Shown one piece after another: positions 49,302-57,525 of a DNA stretch of 64,000 nt (position 1 is its first letter; each line of letters starts with the position of its first letter). The stretch spans positions 125,462 to 189,461 of the forward strand of contig NZ_JAMXHT010000005.1 in assembly GCF_023955655.1 (NCBI RefSeq), read 5' to 3'. This stretch comes from Ralstonia soli (lineage in GTDB: Bacteria > Pseudomonadota > Gammaproteobacteria > Burkholderiales > Burkholderiaceae). The position numbers and the translations under genes were made by a program. Under the pieces are notes generated by a model that was given only the letters and a program-made list of their open reading frames with translations, had not been told where the DNA came from and searched no databases.

Positions 49302-50645
49302 TCAGGCACGGCCAGCCGTGCGCACGATGTTGGATGGCACGTGCGCTTCTTCGGTACCGTTGAGCAGCAGGTTCAGCGCCACCGACACCAGGCAGGCGAT
49401 GACCACGCCGCTGTGCAGGAACGGCTGCGCCCAGTCGGGCATCTGCTTGAACAGCGCCGGGGCGAGCACGGGGATCAGCGCGGCAGCAATCGTGAAGCCC
49501 ACGATCAGCACGTTGTAGCGGTTTTCTTCATAGTCCACGCGCGCCAGCGTCTGAATGCCCGCGGCAGCCACCACACCGAACATGGCGATACCGGCACCGC
49601 CCAGCGCGGCCGGAGGCGTTGCGGCAATCACGGCGCCGGCCTTGGGCACCAGCGCCACCAGGCACATCAGCACGCCGCTCACGGCCACCACCCAGCGGCT
49701 GCGCACGCCGGTGAGCACCACCAGGCCGACGTTTTCCATGAAGGCGATGAACGGGAAGGCCGCGAACATGCCGGCAATGGCGCTGGCCAGGCCGTTGGCA
49801 CGCAGGCCGTTGATGGCTTCTTCCTCGTGGATGGGCTTTTCGACGATGTCGCCGATGGCCAGGAACAGGCCCATCGATTCCACCATCTGCACGATCATCA
49901 CCACGATCATGGTCAGCGCAGGCACCAGGGCAAAGATGGGCATCCCGAAGTGGAACGGTACGGGCAGCGTGGCCCACGGCGCATCTGCCACGCCGTGGAA
50001 GTCGCCCATGCCCAGGGCGTAGCCGAGCAGCGTGCCGACGATCATGCCGATCAGCACAGCAAGATTGCGCAGCAGCGGGGTGCCGAAGCGGTTGATGAGG
50101 AGGATGGTGAGCACGACGATGACCGCGACCATCAGGTACAGCGGCGCACCGAAGTTGCCGGCGTTGCGCCCGCCGCCCACCCAGTCATAGGCGACCGGAA
50201 AGAGCTGCAGGCCGATGACGGTCACGATGCAGCCCGTGACCACCGGTGGAAAAAATCGCCGCAGCCGCCCCACCAGCGGTGCGGCGAGCAGCGTAAACAG
50301 CCCGGCCGTGATGACCGCACCGCACACGCCCGCGAAACCCACGGCAGGGTTGGTGCCGATGGCGATGACCGGCCCTACGCTGCTGAACGCGACCCCCTGC
50401 AGGATCGGCAACCGTACCCCGAATTTCCAGAACCCGATGGTCTGCAGCAGCGTGGCGATGCCCGAGCAGAACAACGTTGTGCTGATGAGGACAATGGTGT
50501 CCGCCTGCGACATCTTGAGCGCCGATGCAATGATCAACGGCACCGCGATGGCGCCGATGTACGACACCGCCATATGCTGCAAGCCCAGCGTCAACATCTG
50601 TCGGGTCGACAAAATCTGGTCGACCGGGTGTACGGTTGCTGTCAT
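49302..50645 (-). CDS. NCS2 nucleobase (xanthine/uracil family) permease
   Basis: This 447-residue inner-membrane symporter for purine or pyrimidine bases has about 14 hydrophobic segments and the NCS2 landmarks GLQHMAVSYIGAIAVPLI, QGVAFSSVGP and the conserved ENVGLVVLTGVRSRWV. ATG 50645 has AGGAG 8 bases upstream. It stands between the CobW-type gene (72 bp) and the deaminase gene, all on one strand. The exact base is not predictable by eye. Confidence 0.9.
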   Translation of the reverse strand: MTATVHPVDQILSTRQMLTLGLQHMAVSYIGAIAVPLIIASALKMSQADTIVLISTTLFCSGIATLLQTIGFWKFGVRLPILQGVAFSSVGPVIAIGTNPAVGFAGVCGAVITAGLFTLLAAPLVGRLRRFFPPVVTGCIVTVIGLQLFPVAYDWVGGGRNAGNFGAPLYLMVAVIVVLTILLINRFGTPLLRNLAVLIGMIVGTLLGYALGMGDFHGVADAPWATLPVPFHFGMPIFALVPALTMIVVMIVQMVESMGLFLAIGDIVEKPIHEEEAINGLRANGLASAIAGMFAAFPFIAFMENVGLVVLTGVRSRWVVAVSGVLMCLVALVPKAGAVIAATPPAALGGAGIAMFGVVAAAGIQTLARVDYEENRYNVLIVGFTIAAALIPVLAPALFKQMPDWAQPFLHSGVVIACLVSVALNLLLNGTEEAHVPSNIVRTAGRA

Positions 50646-50717
50646 GGTTGTCTCCTGATTGTGATGCCCGAGGCGTGCCAGTGGCCGCCGTCGGGTCAAT
50701 GGAGTGTCATGGCATGG

Positions 50718-51818
50718 TCATCTCGCCAGACACGCGTTGAAACCGTCCTGCAGGGCCGCACGATCAAGGTTGCGGCCGATGAAGACGATCTTGCTGCTGC
50801 GCGCTTCGTTGCCCCAGGGCTGCGTCGCGCGAAAGTCGATGAGGCTGTGCACGCCCTGCAGCACGTAGCGCTGTGACTGTCCCTGCACAGCCAGGATGCC
50901 CTTCATGCGGAACAGTGTTTCCGCTTGCGCGTTGCGCAGGGTTTCGATCCAGGCGTGGAAGCGGGCGAGGTCCACGTCAGCGGGCACGTCAAAGCCCACT
51001 GAGCTGACGCTCGGATCGTGCTGGTGGTCATGCGCGTCGGCATGGGCGTGCTCATGATCGTGGTCGTGTTCGTCGTGATCATGGTGGTCATGATCGTGGT
51101 GCTCGCCATGGTCAGCATCGGCGCCGATCTCCAGCAGCTTCTGCGTGGCCTCGAAGGCGCCCACGCCGATGATCTTGTCCAGGTCGATCTCCGCATAGCT
51201 GGAGGTGACGATGTCGGCCGTGGCGTTCAAACCTCGGATGCGCCCGCGCAGCGCGTCGATGGCACCTGCGTCCACCAGGTCCATCTTGTTGATGACGATG
51301 CGGTCTGCGCAGACGATCTGGTCGACGGCCTGGTTGTCGACGCCGTCGAGCTGCAGGTCGTCCAGATGCGCGCCGATGTGCTTGGCGTCGACCATGGTGA
51401 CGATGGCATCCAGCTCCACGTGCTCGGCGATCGGGTCGTCGATGAAGAACGACTGCGCCACCGGGTACGGATCGGCCAGGCCGCTGGTTTCCACCAGGAT
51501 GTGGTCAAGCCGCTCGGGCCGTGCGACGAGCTGGCGCACGATGCGCACGAGGTCTTCGCGCACTTCGGCCGTGCAGCACACGCAGCCGTTGACCATCTCG
51601 TAGATCTCTTCGTTTTCGGAGGCCATCACGAGGCCGCCGTCGATGCCGACCTCGCCGAATTCGTTTTCGATCACGGCGATCTTGCGGCCGTGGTTTTCGC
51701 GCAGGATGGTGTTGAGCAGCGTGGTTTTGCCGGCGCCCAGGAAGCCGGTCAGGATGGTGACCGGAATCTTGGTGTTCGGGCCGGGCAGGTGGGCGTGCGC
51801 CGTGGTGTGCGAGGTCAT
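50718..51818 (-). CDS. CobW/COG0523-family GTPase with His-rich loop (metallochaperone)
   Basis: This 366-residue G3E GTPase has Walker A GFLGAGKTTLLN, the metal motif CxCC in NGCVCCTAEV, ENEFGEVGIDGG and NKMDLVD. A stretch near residues 210-240 consists almost wholly of His and Asp (HHDHDHHDHDEHDHDHEHAH), a metal buffer. The CobW C-terminal domain follows. Such proteins insert or supply metals (Zn, Co, others) to client enzymes. ATG 51818 overlaps the ubiX stop; the amidohydrolases of the same operon are the likely clients (inference). Confidence 0.92.
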   Translation of the reverse strand: MTSHTTAHAHLPGPNTKIPVTILTGFLGAGKTTLLNTILRENHGRKIAVIENEFGEVGIDGGLVMASENEEIYEMVNGCVCCTAEVREDLVRIVRQLVARPERLDHILVETSGLADPYPVAQSFFIDDPIAEHVELDAIVTMVDAKHIGAHLDDLQLDGVDNQAVDQIVCADRIVINKMDLVDAGAIDALRGRIRGLNATADIVTSSYAEIDLDKIIGVGAFEATQKLLEIGADADHGEHHDHDHHDHDEHDHDHEHAHADAHDHQHDPSVSSVGFDVPADVDLARFHAWIETLRNAQAETLFRMKGILAVQGQSQRYVLQGVHSLIDFRATQPWGNEARSSKIVFIGRNLDRAALQDGFNACLAR

Positions 51819-52456
51819 GCGATCTCCTTGTCGAGCGTGGGTGGGGTACGGACTAGGGTAGGTAAGGCTTCTTCGCCCCAACGCAGGGCGGTGCCGGCAT
51901 CGAGCCCGAAGAGGTCGAGTACGCGGCCGAGGGTGTGGTCGATCATGTCGTCCAACGTATTGGGTCGCGCATAGAAGGCCGGCACGGGCGGGGCGACGAT
52001 GGCGCCCATCTCCGTGACGGCCTGCATGTTGCGCAGGTGTGCAAGCGTGAATGGCGTCTCGCGCGCCATCAGTACCAGCGGACGGCGCTCCTTGAGCGTG
52101 ACATCCGCTGCGCGGGTCAGCAGCGTCGACGAGACACCGGTGGCGATTTCCGCCAGCGATTTCATCGAACACGGCGCCACGATCATCCCGAGCGCGCGAA
52201 ACGATCCGCTGGCAATGCCGGCGGCCATGTCGTCTGCCCGGTGGTAATGCGTGGCGCGGTCGATCACGTCGGCCAGCTTGTACGGCGTTTCGTGCGTCAT
52301 CGTCAGCAAGGCGGACCGCGTGACGACGAGGTGCGTTTCCACCTCCAGCGCCCGCAGCAGCTCCAGCAGGCGCACGCCGTAGATGAAGCCCGACGCCCCG
52401 CTGATGCCGACCACCATGCGCGGCGGCGCAGCGGGACGGAGATGGCGGCCAATCAT
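51815..52456 (-). CDS. ubiX: Flavin prenyltransferase UbiX
   Basis: UbiX makes prenylated FMN, the cofactor of UbiD decarboxylases. The 213-residue product has the flavoprotein fold with VVGISGASGFIYGVRLLELL, the phosphate/prenyl site APCSMKSLAEIATG and LMARETPFTLAHLRNM (the conserved RE-P-x-x-x-x-H-x-x-N-M motif). Both ends overlap neighbours by ATGA, tying it to the UbiD and CobW genes. It is probably a pathway-specific copy rather than the ubiquinone one. Confidence 0.95.
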   Translation of the reverse strand: MIGRHLRPAAPPRMVVGISGASGFIYGVRLLELLRALEVETHLVVTRSALLTMTHETPYKLADVIDRATHYHRADDMAAGIASGSFRALGMIVAPCSMKSLAEIATGVSSTLLTRAADVTLKERRPLVLMARETPFTLAHLRNMQAVTEMGAIVAPPVPAFYARPNTLDDMIDHTLGRVLDLFGLDAGTALRWGEEALPTLVRTPPTLDKEIA

Positions 52457-53844
52457 GATTGCACCCCTGCCTGACGAAGGATCTCGCCCGCCCGCGCGAT
52501 GACGGCCGGATCGAGGCGCGCGCGGATGCCTTCGAAGCCGGCGCCGCGCGTGGCATCAATGCCCATGCGCGAGGTCGTGCCGTGTACCGACGACGACGGA
52601 TCGAGCGGGCTGCCCGGCAGGCCATCGATCATGAACAGATCCTGATGCGGCTGGAAATGCGTGGCCATGGCCCACAGCACCTGCTCGTCCTGCTGCAGAT
52701 CGATGTCCGAATCGACGGCGATTACGGTCTTGAGGTACGGGTCCCAGCCGAGCAGGGCCAGCATGATCTGGCGTGCTTCACCGTCACGTGTCGGGTTGAG
52801 CGCCACGTAGCAGTGGAAGTGCGTGCCCGAGTTGGGGTAGTGCAGTGCCGTCACCGAGGGGAAGCGCGCCTTGAGCTTCTCGCTCATCTCGGCCTCGCGT
52901 GGCAGGCGGGCCAGCGTCAGGTGCTCGGCGTACTGGCCGCCTACCACGTCGACGAGCCACGCATCGCGCCGGCGCATCAACGAATCGATGCGCAGCACGT
53001 TGTTGGTGGAGCGGTCTGACGAATAGCCGGTGAATTCGCCGAACGGACCTTCTTCCGCATAGGCTGCCGGGTCGATGGTGCCCTCGAGCACGAACTCGGC
53101 GGCCGCCGGCACGCCGATGCCGTAGCGCGGCGTGCGCACGATATCGAGCGGCGCACCCAGCAGGCCACCGGCCACGGCGCGTTCGTCGGCGCCGAAGGGC
53201 AGGCGCGCCGCAGCGGCCAGCATGAACAGCGGATGCGCGCCCACCACCATCGCCACGCGCAGCACGTCGCCGCGCTCGCGGGCGGCTTGCAGCATGCGCC
53301 ACAGGTGCCCGCGCGAGTGCAGGCTGGTGGCCAGCGCGTTGCGTGCGTGTCGCATCGAGCGGTGGTAGCTCATGTTCGCCACGCCCGTCACCGGGTCTTC
53401 GGCCACGATGATGGCGTTGGTGACGTAGGGGGCGCGGTCGCTCTCGAAGTGCTTGATCATCGGCAGCAGCGCAACGTCCACCGCATCGCCCTCGATCACC
53501 TCGTCGGTGATGGGCCCGTGTGAAACGACACGCGGTGCGATGGGGGCGTTGGCACGCGCCTGGAAGGCATCGTGCAGTTGCTGCGGCGGCACGTCGAACA
53601 ACCGCGCCAGCCGTGACCGCGAGGCAAAGACATTGGTGACCAGCGGCACCTGCAGGCCGCTGACCCGCTCGCAGACCAGCATGGGGTTCCGGTTGCGCGC
53701 AGCAAGCTGGTCGATGACGGCGGTGACATCCTGGTCGGCGGAAACGCCGCTACGCAGGGTCAGCACATCATCCGGATACAGCTCGCGATAGAGATTGGCG
53801 AAGACGTGGAAGTCCTGGCCTTCGCCAAGCCGGGTCATGCTCAT
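52453..53844 (-). CDS. UbiD-family prenyl-FMN-dependent (de)carboxylase
   Basis: This 463-residue member of the UbiD family reversibly decarboxylates aromatic or unsaturated acids. The family core is visible: GPITDEVIEGDAVDVALLPM, NMSYHRSMRHARN, GPFGEFTGYSSD and VDSDIDLQQDEQVLWAMATH. It lies with its own ubiX behind two ACMSD-like amidohydrolases, so it is a catabolic decarboxylase and not necessarily the ubiquinone enzyme. ATG 53844 follows GAGGTG. The substrate is unknown. Confidence 0.92.
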   Translation of the reverse strand: MSMTRLGEGQDFHVFANLYRELYPDDVLTLRSGVSADQDVTAVIDQLAARNRNPMLVCERVSGLQVPLVTNVFASRSRLARLFDVPPQQLHDAFQARANAPIAPRVVSHGPITDEVIEGDAVDVALLPMIKHFESDRAPYVTNAIIVAEDPVTGVANMSYHRSMRHARNALATSLHSRGHLWRMLQAARERGDVLRVAMVVGAHPLFMLAAAARLPFGADERAVAGGLLGAPLDIVRTPRYGIGVPAAAEFVLEGTIDPAAYAEEGPFGEFTGYSSDRSTNNVLRIDSLMRRRDAWLVDVVGGQYAEHLTLARLPREAEMSEKLKARFPSVTALHYPNSGTHFHCYVALNPTRDGEARQIMLALLGWDPYLKTVIAVDSDIDLQQDEQVLWAMATHFQPHQDLFMIDGLPGSPLDPSSSVHGTTSRMGIDATRGAGFEGIRARLDPAVIARAGEILRQAGVQS

Positions 53845-53906
53845 GGCACACCTCGCTAGAGGCGGGCGCCCACACCACTGAGGCGCGGCGCCCGCGGGAT
53901 CGGCGC

Positions 53907-54830
53907 TCAGGCCGCTTCTGCTGTCTGGACGTAGGTCGACTTCAGGCGCAGTTCCGCCTCGGCCAGGTCCTTGGGCGGCTTGGTGGGCTCGATGCCGACC
54001 AGTCGCGCAATGTTGTTGCCCAGATAGTCTTCGAGGTGGTCTTCGTCGATGCCCAGCCCCTGCGGCGGCGCCGAGCACAGCACCTCCAGCTCGCGCAGCC
54101 ACATGCCCGGCTCGTTGGGCGGCGAATCGGTGCCGAAGACGATCTTGTCGCGCGGCAGCTGCTTCGCGAATTCAACGATGCGCGACTGGAAGCACCAACC
54201 CGATTCGCAGTACACGTTGGGCGTGTCCATCGCCATCCAGAACGCCTCGAACGAGTAGTTGCCGCCCGTCTGGATACCGAAGTGGCCGATGATGAAGTTC
54301 ACCATCGGGAACTCGCGGATGATCGGGTAGAACATTGTCGGGATGGTGTACGGGCCGTCGCCGGTGTGGATCAGCACCACGATGTTGTACTTGGCGCAGA
54401 CCTTCATGGCCGGGCGCAGCCAGTCCAGTGCGCGGTCGGGGCGGTAGCCGTGCATGTTGGCGTGCAGCTTGACCATCTTGAAGCCGTATTCCTTGATGTG
54501 GAATTCCAGCTCCGCCGCGCCGTTTTCCGGGCCCCAGCGCGGGTTGAAGGTGAAGTTGCCGATGAAGCGGTCGGGGTACTTCTGCGTGAGCTCGGCGATG
54601 TACGACATGTAGTCGCGAATGCCCTCGCGGCCACGGCGGTTGCCGTCGCGGTAGCCGGTGTTGCCCGGCGGCGGCTGGATGAAGCCCATGTCGATGCGGC
54701 GCGGCTTGCCGTTGATCATGTAGGGGCCGTCCATCAGCTGGATCATGCGCTCGCCGTTGAACGGCGTGCCGGTGTGGCGCCAGGCCTCGTCGACGAGGTT
54801 GGTCGGGTGCAGATGGGTATCGATAATCAT
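53907..54830 (-). CDS. ACMSD-like amidohydrolase with intact metal site
   Basis: This 307-residue protein belongs to amidohydrolase family 2, which includes non-oxidative decarboxylases such as ACMSD and hydrolases. The metal ligands are visible: H6-x-H8 (DTHLHPT), His in VLIHTGDGP, His in IIGHFGIQTGG and Asp in VFGTDSPPNEPG. It is 62 bp upstream of ubiD and 28 bp downstream of its paralogue at 54859, with about half of the residues identical by eye. It probably acts on a ring carboxylate or lactone. Confidence 0.88.
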   Translation of the reverse strand: MIIDTHLHPTNLVDEAWRHTGTPFNGERMIQLMDGPYMINGKPRRIDMGFIQPPPGNTGYRDGNRRGREGIRDYMSYIAELTQKYPDRFIGNFTFNPRWGPENGAAELEFHIKEYGFKMVKLHANMHGYRPDRALDWLRPAMKVCAKYNIVVLIHTGDGPYTIPTMFYPIIREFPMVNFIIGHFGIQTGGNYSFEAFWMAMDTPNVYCESGWCFQSRIVEFAKQLPRDKIVFGTDSPPNEPGMWLRELEVLCSAPPQGLGIDEDHLEDYLGNNIARLVGIEPTKPPKDLAEAELRLKSTYVQTAEAA

Positions 54831-54858
54831 GTGTGCGCTCCGTGCGGTCTGCGGTGGC

Positions 54859-55770
54859 TCAGGCGACAGCCAGCGCGAGCTGCGCTTCGGCTTCGGCCAC
54901 GGTCTTGGGCGGACGGGTCGGCTCCAGGCCGATCATGCGGGCGATGTTGTTGCCCAGGTAATCCTCGAGCGTGTCTTCGTCGAGGTTCAGGCCCTGCGGC
55001 GGGTCCATGCACAGCACTTCCAGCAGGCGCAGCCACATGCCGGGCTCGTTGGGCGGCGTGTCGGTGCCGAACAGGATCTTGTGCTTGGGCAGTACCTTGG
55101 CGAATTCGACGATGCGCGACTGCAGGCACCAGCCCGATTCGCAGTACACGTTGGGCAGCTCCATCGCCCACTGCATCGGCTCGAACACGTACACACCGCC
55201 GGTCTGCACACCGAAGTGCGCCATGATGAAATCGACGTTCGGGAACCGCTTGATCATCGGAATCCATTCCGACGGGATGCTGTAGGGGCCGTCACCGGTA
55301 TGCAGCTTGACGGGCACGCCCAGCTCGGCGCATTTCTCGAAGGCCGGTATCACCCAGTCCAGTGCGCGGTCGGGCCGGTAGGCGTGCATGTTGGCCTGCA
55401 TCTGGACCATCTTGAAGCCGTGCTCCTTGACGTAGCGCTCGATGGCTTCCACGCCGTTCTGCACGCCGCAGCGCGGGTTGTAGACGAAGCAGCCCAGGAA
55501 GCGGTCGGGGTACGTCTGCACCATCTTGAGGGTGTACGCCATGTAGGCGTCGATGGACTCGCGGCCCGTGAGCTCGCCGTCCGTCCACGTATAGATGGTG
55601 TTGCCCTGCGGCGGCTGGATGAAGGCCTTGTCGATACGGCGTGGCTTGCCGTTGATCATGTAGGGGCCGTCCATCATTTCGAGCAGGCGCTCGCCGGTGA
55701 AGGGGTCGCCGTCGTGCCACCACGCGAGGTCCACCAGGTCGGTGGGGTAGCAGCTGATGTCGATGATCAT
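54859..55770 (-). CDS. ACMSD-like amidohydrolase paralogue lacking the HxH motif
   Basis: This 303-residue paralogue is closely similar to the next gene (GPYMINGKPRRID, RPDRALDW, VYCESGWC, LEDYLGNNIAR shared). The N-terminal DTHLHPT is replaced by DISCYPTD, so both HxH histidines are gone. KLHANMH reads MQANMH, while VKLHTGDGP, MAHFGVQTGG and LFGTDTPPNEPG remain. It may be a regulatory partner forming a heterodimer, or an enzyme with a different metal site. It is the first gene of the operon. Confidence 0.87.
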   Translation of the reverse strand: MIIDISCYPTDLVDLAWWHDGDPFTGERLLEMMDGPYMINGKPRRIDKAFIQPPQGNTIYTWTDGELTGRESIDAYMAYTLKMVQTYPDRFLGCFVYNPRCGVQNGVEAIERYVKEHGFKMVQMQANMHAYRPDRALDWVIPAFEKCAELGVPVKLHTGDGPYSIPSEWIPMIKRFPNVDFIMAHFGVQTGGVYVFEPMQWAMELPNVYCESGWCLQSRIVEFAKVLPKHKILFGTDTPPNEPGMWLRLLEVLCMDPPQGLNLDEDTLEDYLGNNIARMIGLEPTRPPKTVAEAEAQLALAVA

Positions 55771-56031
55771 CGTTGGATCTCCTGATGACTGGGAGGAAGC
55801 GTGATGGCTTCCCGGTGAGGGCAGGCACGTCCTGCAGCGCGGCGCTCTTGCTAGGCGTGTGCCTTCCCCTCGCCGGATCGCGTGATGCCGGATGCGTGCT
55901 GCTTGGGGCGCAGTATCGGAGTCGGGGGCGGGGGCCGGCCAATACTATTTGGCGGCGGTCTTGATACGTTGCCGATATCGGCAAGAGCGCGGCAAGCGGG
56001 CGGGAAGGAGCGGAAGGAGAAAAGCGGCGGC

Positions 56032-56925
56032 TCAGCCGCCCAGCGTGTCGCGCGCGAGTTGCTGCACGGCATTCACCACGGCTCGGGCACGTTCGCCCTG
56101 GCCGCGTTGCCAGACGGCATAGAGGTTGTAGTGCGCGGGGATGGTCACATCGGTCAACTGAACGAGGCGGCCATGCTGCAGCGCATCGGCGGCCAGCAGG
56201 CCGCGCACCAGCGCCACGCCGATGCCGGCCTCGGCCGCTGACACCATGTTGGCCGCGTTGTCGAAGGCGGCCACCACGGCTGGCTCCAGCGGCTCCTGTG
56301 CGGCCGCGTCGAGCCAAGGAATCCACGAGCGGCGTGTGTAGCCCAGCAGCGGCAACGCCATCATGGCCGACGGCGCCATCGGCACCTGCACGCCATGCCG
56401 CTCCAAGAGGGCAGGCGCCGCTACGGCGGTGACGTGGTCGCCACAGATCAGCGCCATCTCGCAGTCATCCCATTCGCCGTAGCCGTAGCGCAACGACACA
56501 TCCACGCGCTCGAACGAGGGCCGCTCGCCGCGCGTGGTGGACAGGAACATCACCTGATAGCCCGGCAGCGCCGCGAGCAACTGCGGCAGCCGCGCATTCA
56601 GCCAGCCCTGCGCCAGCTCGCTGTCGACATCGACGATGAGGGTTTGCGGCACGCGCCGGTTGCGCACCGAAGACAGCGCCCGGTCCACCTGCCCGAAGCC
56701 GTCGGTGAGCATGCTGGCGAAGAGCTGGCCGGCGTCGGTCAGCACGATGCCGCCGGCCTCGCGCACGAACAGCGGCTGGCCGATGAACTCCTCCAGCGAG
56801 CGGATCTGCTGGCTGATGGCGCTGTGCGTCAGGTCCAGCTGCTGCGCGGCCTTGGTAAAGCTACCGGTGCGGGCGGCCTGCAGGAAGGCATGCATCGACT
56901 GGATCGACGGATAACGCTTGTACAT
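56032..56925 (-). CDS. LysR-family transcriptional regulator
   Basis: This 297-residue regulator has an N-terminal HTH ([20 protein letters not shown]) and the GcvA-like effector domain ([20 protein letters not shown]). It lies on the same strand 261 bp before the amidohydrolase operon and divergent from the molybdenum hydroxylase genes (132 bp). It could control either or both. ATG 56925 ([20 protein letters not shown]). Confidence 0.9.
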   Translation of the reverse strand: MYKRYPSIQSMHAFLQAARTGSFTKAAQQLDLTHSAISQQIRSLEEFIGQPLFVREAGGIVLTDAGQLFASMLTDGFGQVDRALSSVRNRRVPQTLIVDVDSELAQGWLNARLPQLLAALPGYQVMFLSTTRGERPSFERVDVSLRYGYGEWDDCEMALICGDHVTAVAAPALLERHGVQVPMAPSAMMALPLLGYTRRSWIPWLDAAAQEPLEPAVVAAFDNAANMVSAAEAGIGVALVRGLLAADALQHGRLVQLTDVTIPAHYNLYAVWQRGQGERARAVVNAVQQLARDTLGG

Positions 56926-57057
56926 GGCGGCCTTGGCTGGGTTGTTAGTTCGACTTACACGGGTTGGCAGAAATCATCGCTGGCCGGGCATGGGGGCGCG
57001 GCGTCATATTGCAGCCCAGAAGCGGCCGCATCAGACGGCCTGTTCCCGGAGGAGACA

Positions 57058-57525
57058 ATGATGACCGACATTTTGGTCAATGGCACCCCGCACCCGCTGG
57101 ATGATGCCGACGCCGACATGCCCCTGCTGTGGGTGCTGCGCGATCGGCTCAAGCTGACCGGCACCAAGTTCGGCTGTGGTGGCGGCTTTTGCGGGGCCTG
57201 CACGGTCCACCTGGACGGCGCGCCCGTCCGCGCCTGCATCACGCCCGCGTCGGTGGCGGTTGGGCACAAGATCACCACCATCGAAGGGCTCTCGAAGGAT
57301 GGCACGCACCCGCTGCAGCGCGCCTGGGTGGCTGAAGACGTGCCGCAGTGCGGCTATTGCCAGTCGGGGCAGATCATGTCGGCGGCGGCGCTGCTGGCCT
57401 CCGGCGGCCCCGTCAACGACGAAGCCATCACCAATGCCATGGCCGGCAACATCTGCCGCTGCGGCACCTACGGCCGCATCCGCCAGGCCATCAAGCGTGC
57501 CGCCGACGAGCGAGGCAAGGCATGA
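57058..57525 (+). CDS. [2Fe-2S] subunit of a molybdenum hydroxylase (IorA-like)
   Basis: This 155-residue small subunit of the xanthine-oxidase/isoquinoline-1-oxidoreductase family carries the plant-type cluster with C40, C45, C48 and C60 ([19 protein letters not shown]). The second cluster is in QCGYCQSGQ and ICRCGTY. It passes electrons from the molybdenum subunit to an acceptor. ATG 57058 has ggagga upstream; ATG 57061 follows. The stop overlaps the large-subunit start. No FAD subunit is present, as in IorAB. Confidence 0.92.
   Translation: MMTDILVNGTPHPLDDADADMPLLWVLRDRLKLTGTKFGCGGGFCGACTVHLDGAPVRACITPASVAVGHKITTIEGLSKDGTHPLQRAWVAEDVPQCGYCQSGQIMSAAALLASGGPVNDEAITNAMAGNICRCGTYGRIRQAIKRAADERGKA

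Noticed and set aside
49143-50876. 577-codon plus-strand ORF
   Set aside because: It lies opposite the NCS2 permease; the product is a His/Arg/Gln-rich nonsense-like sequence.
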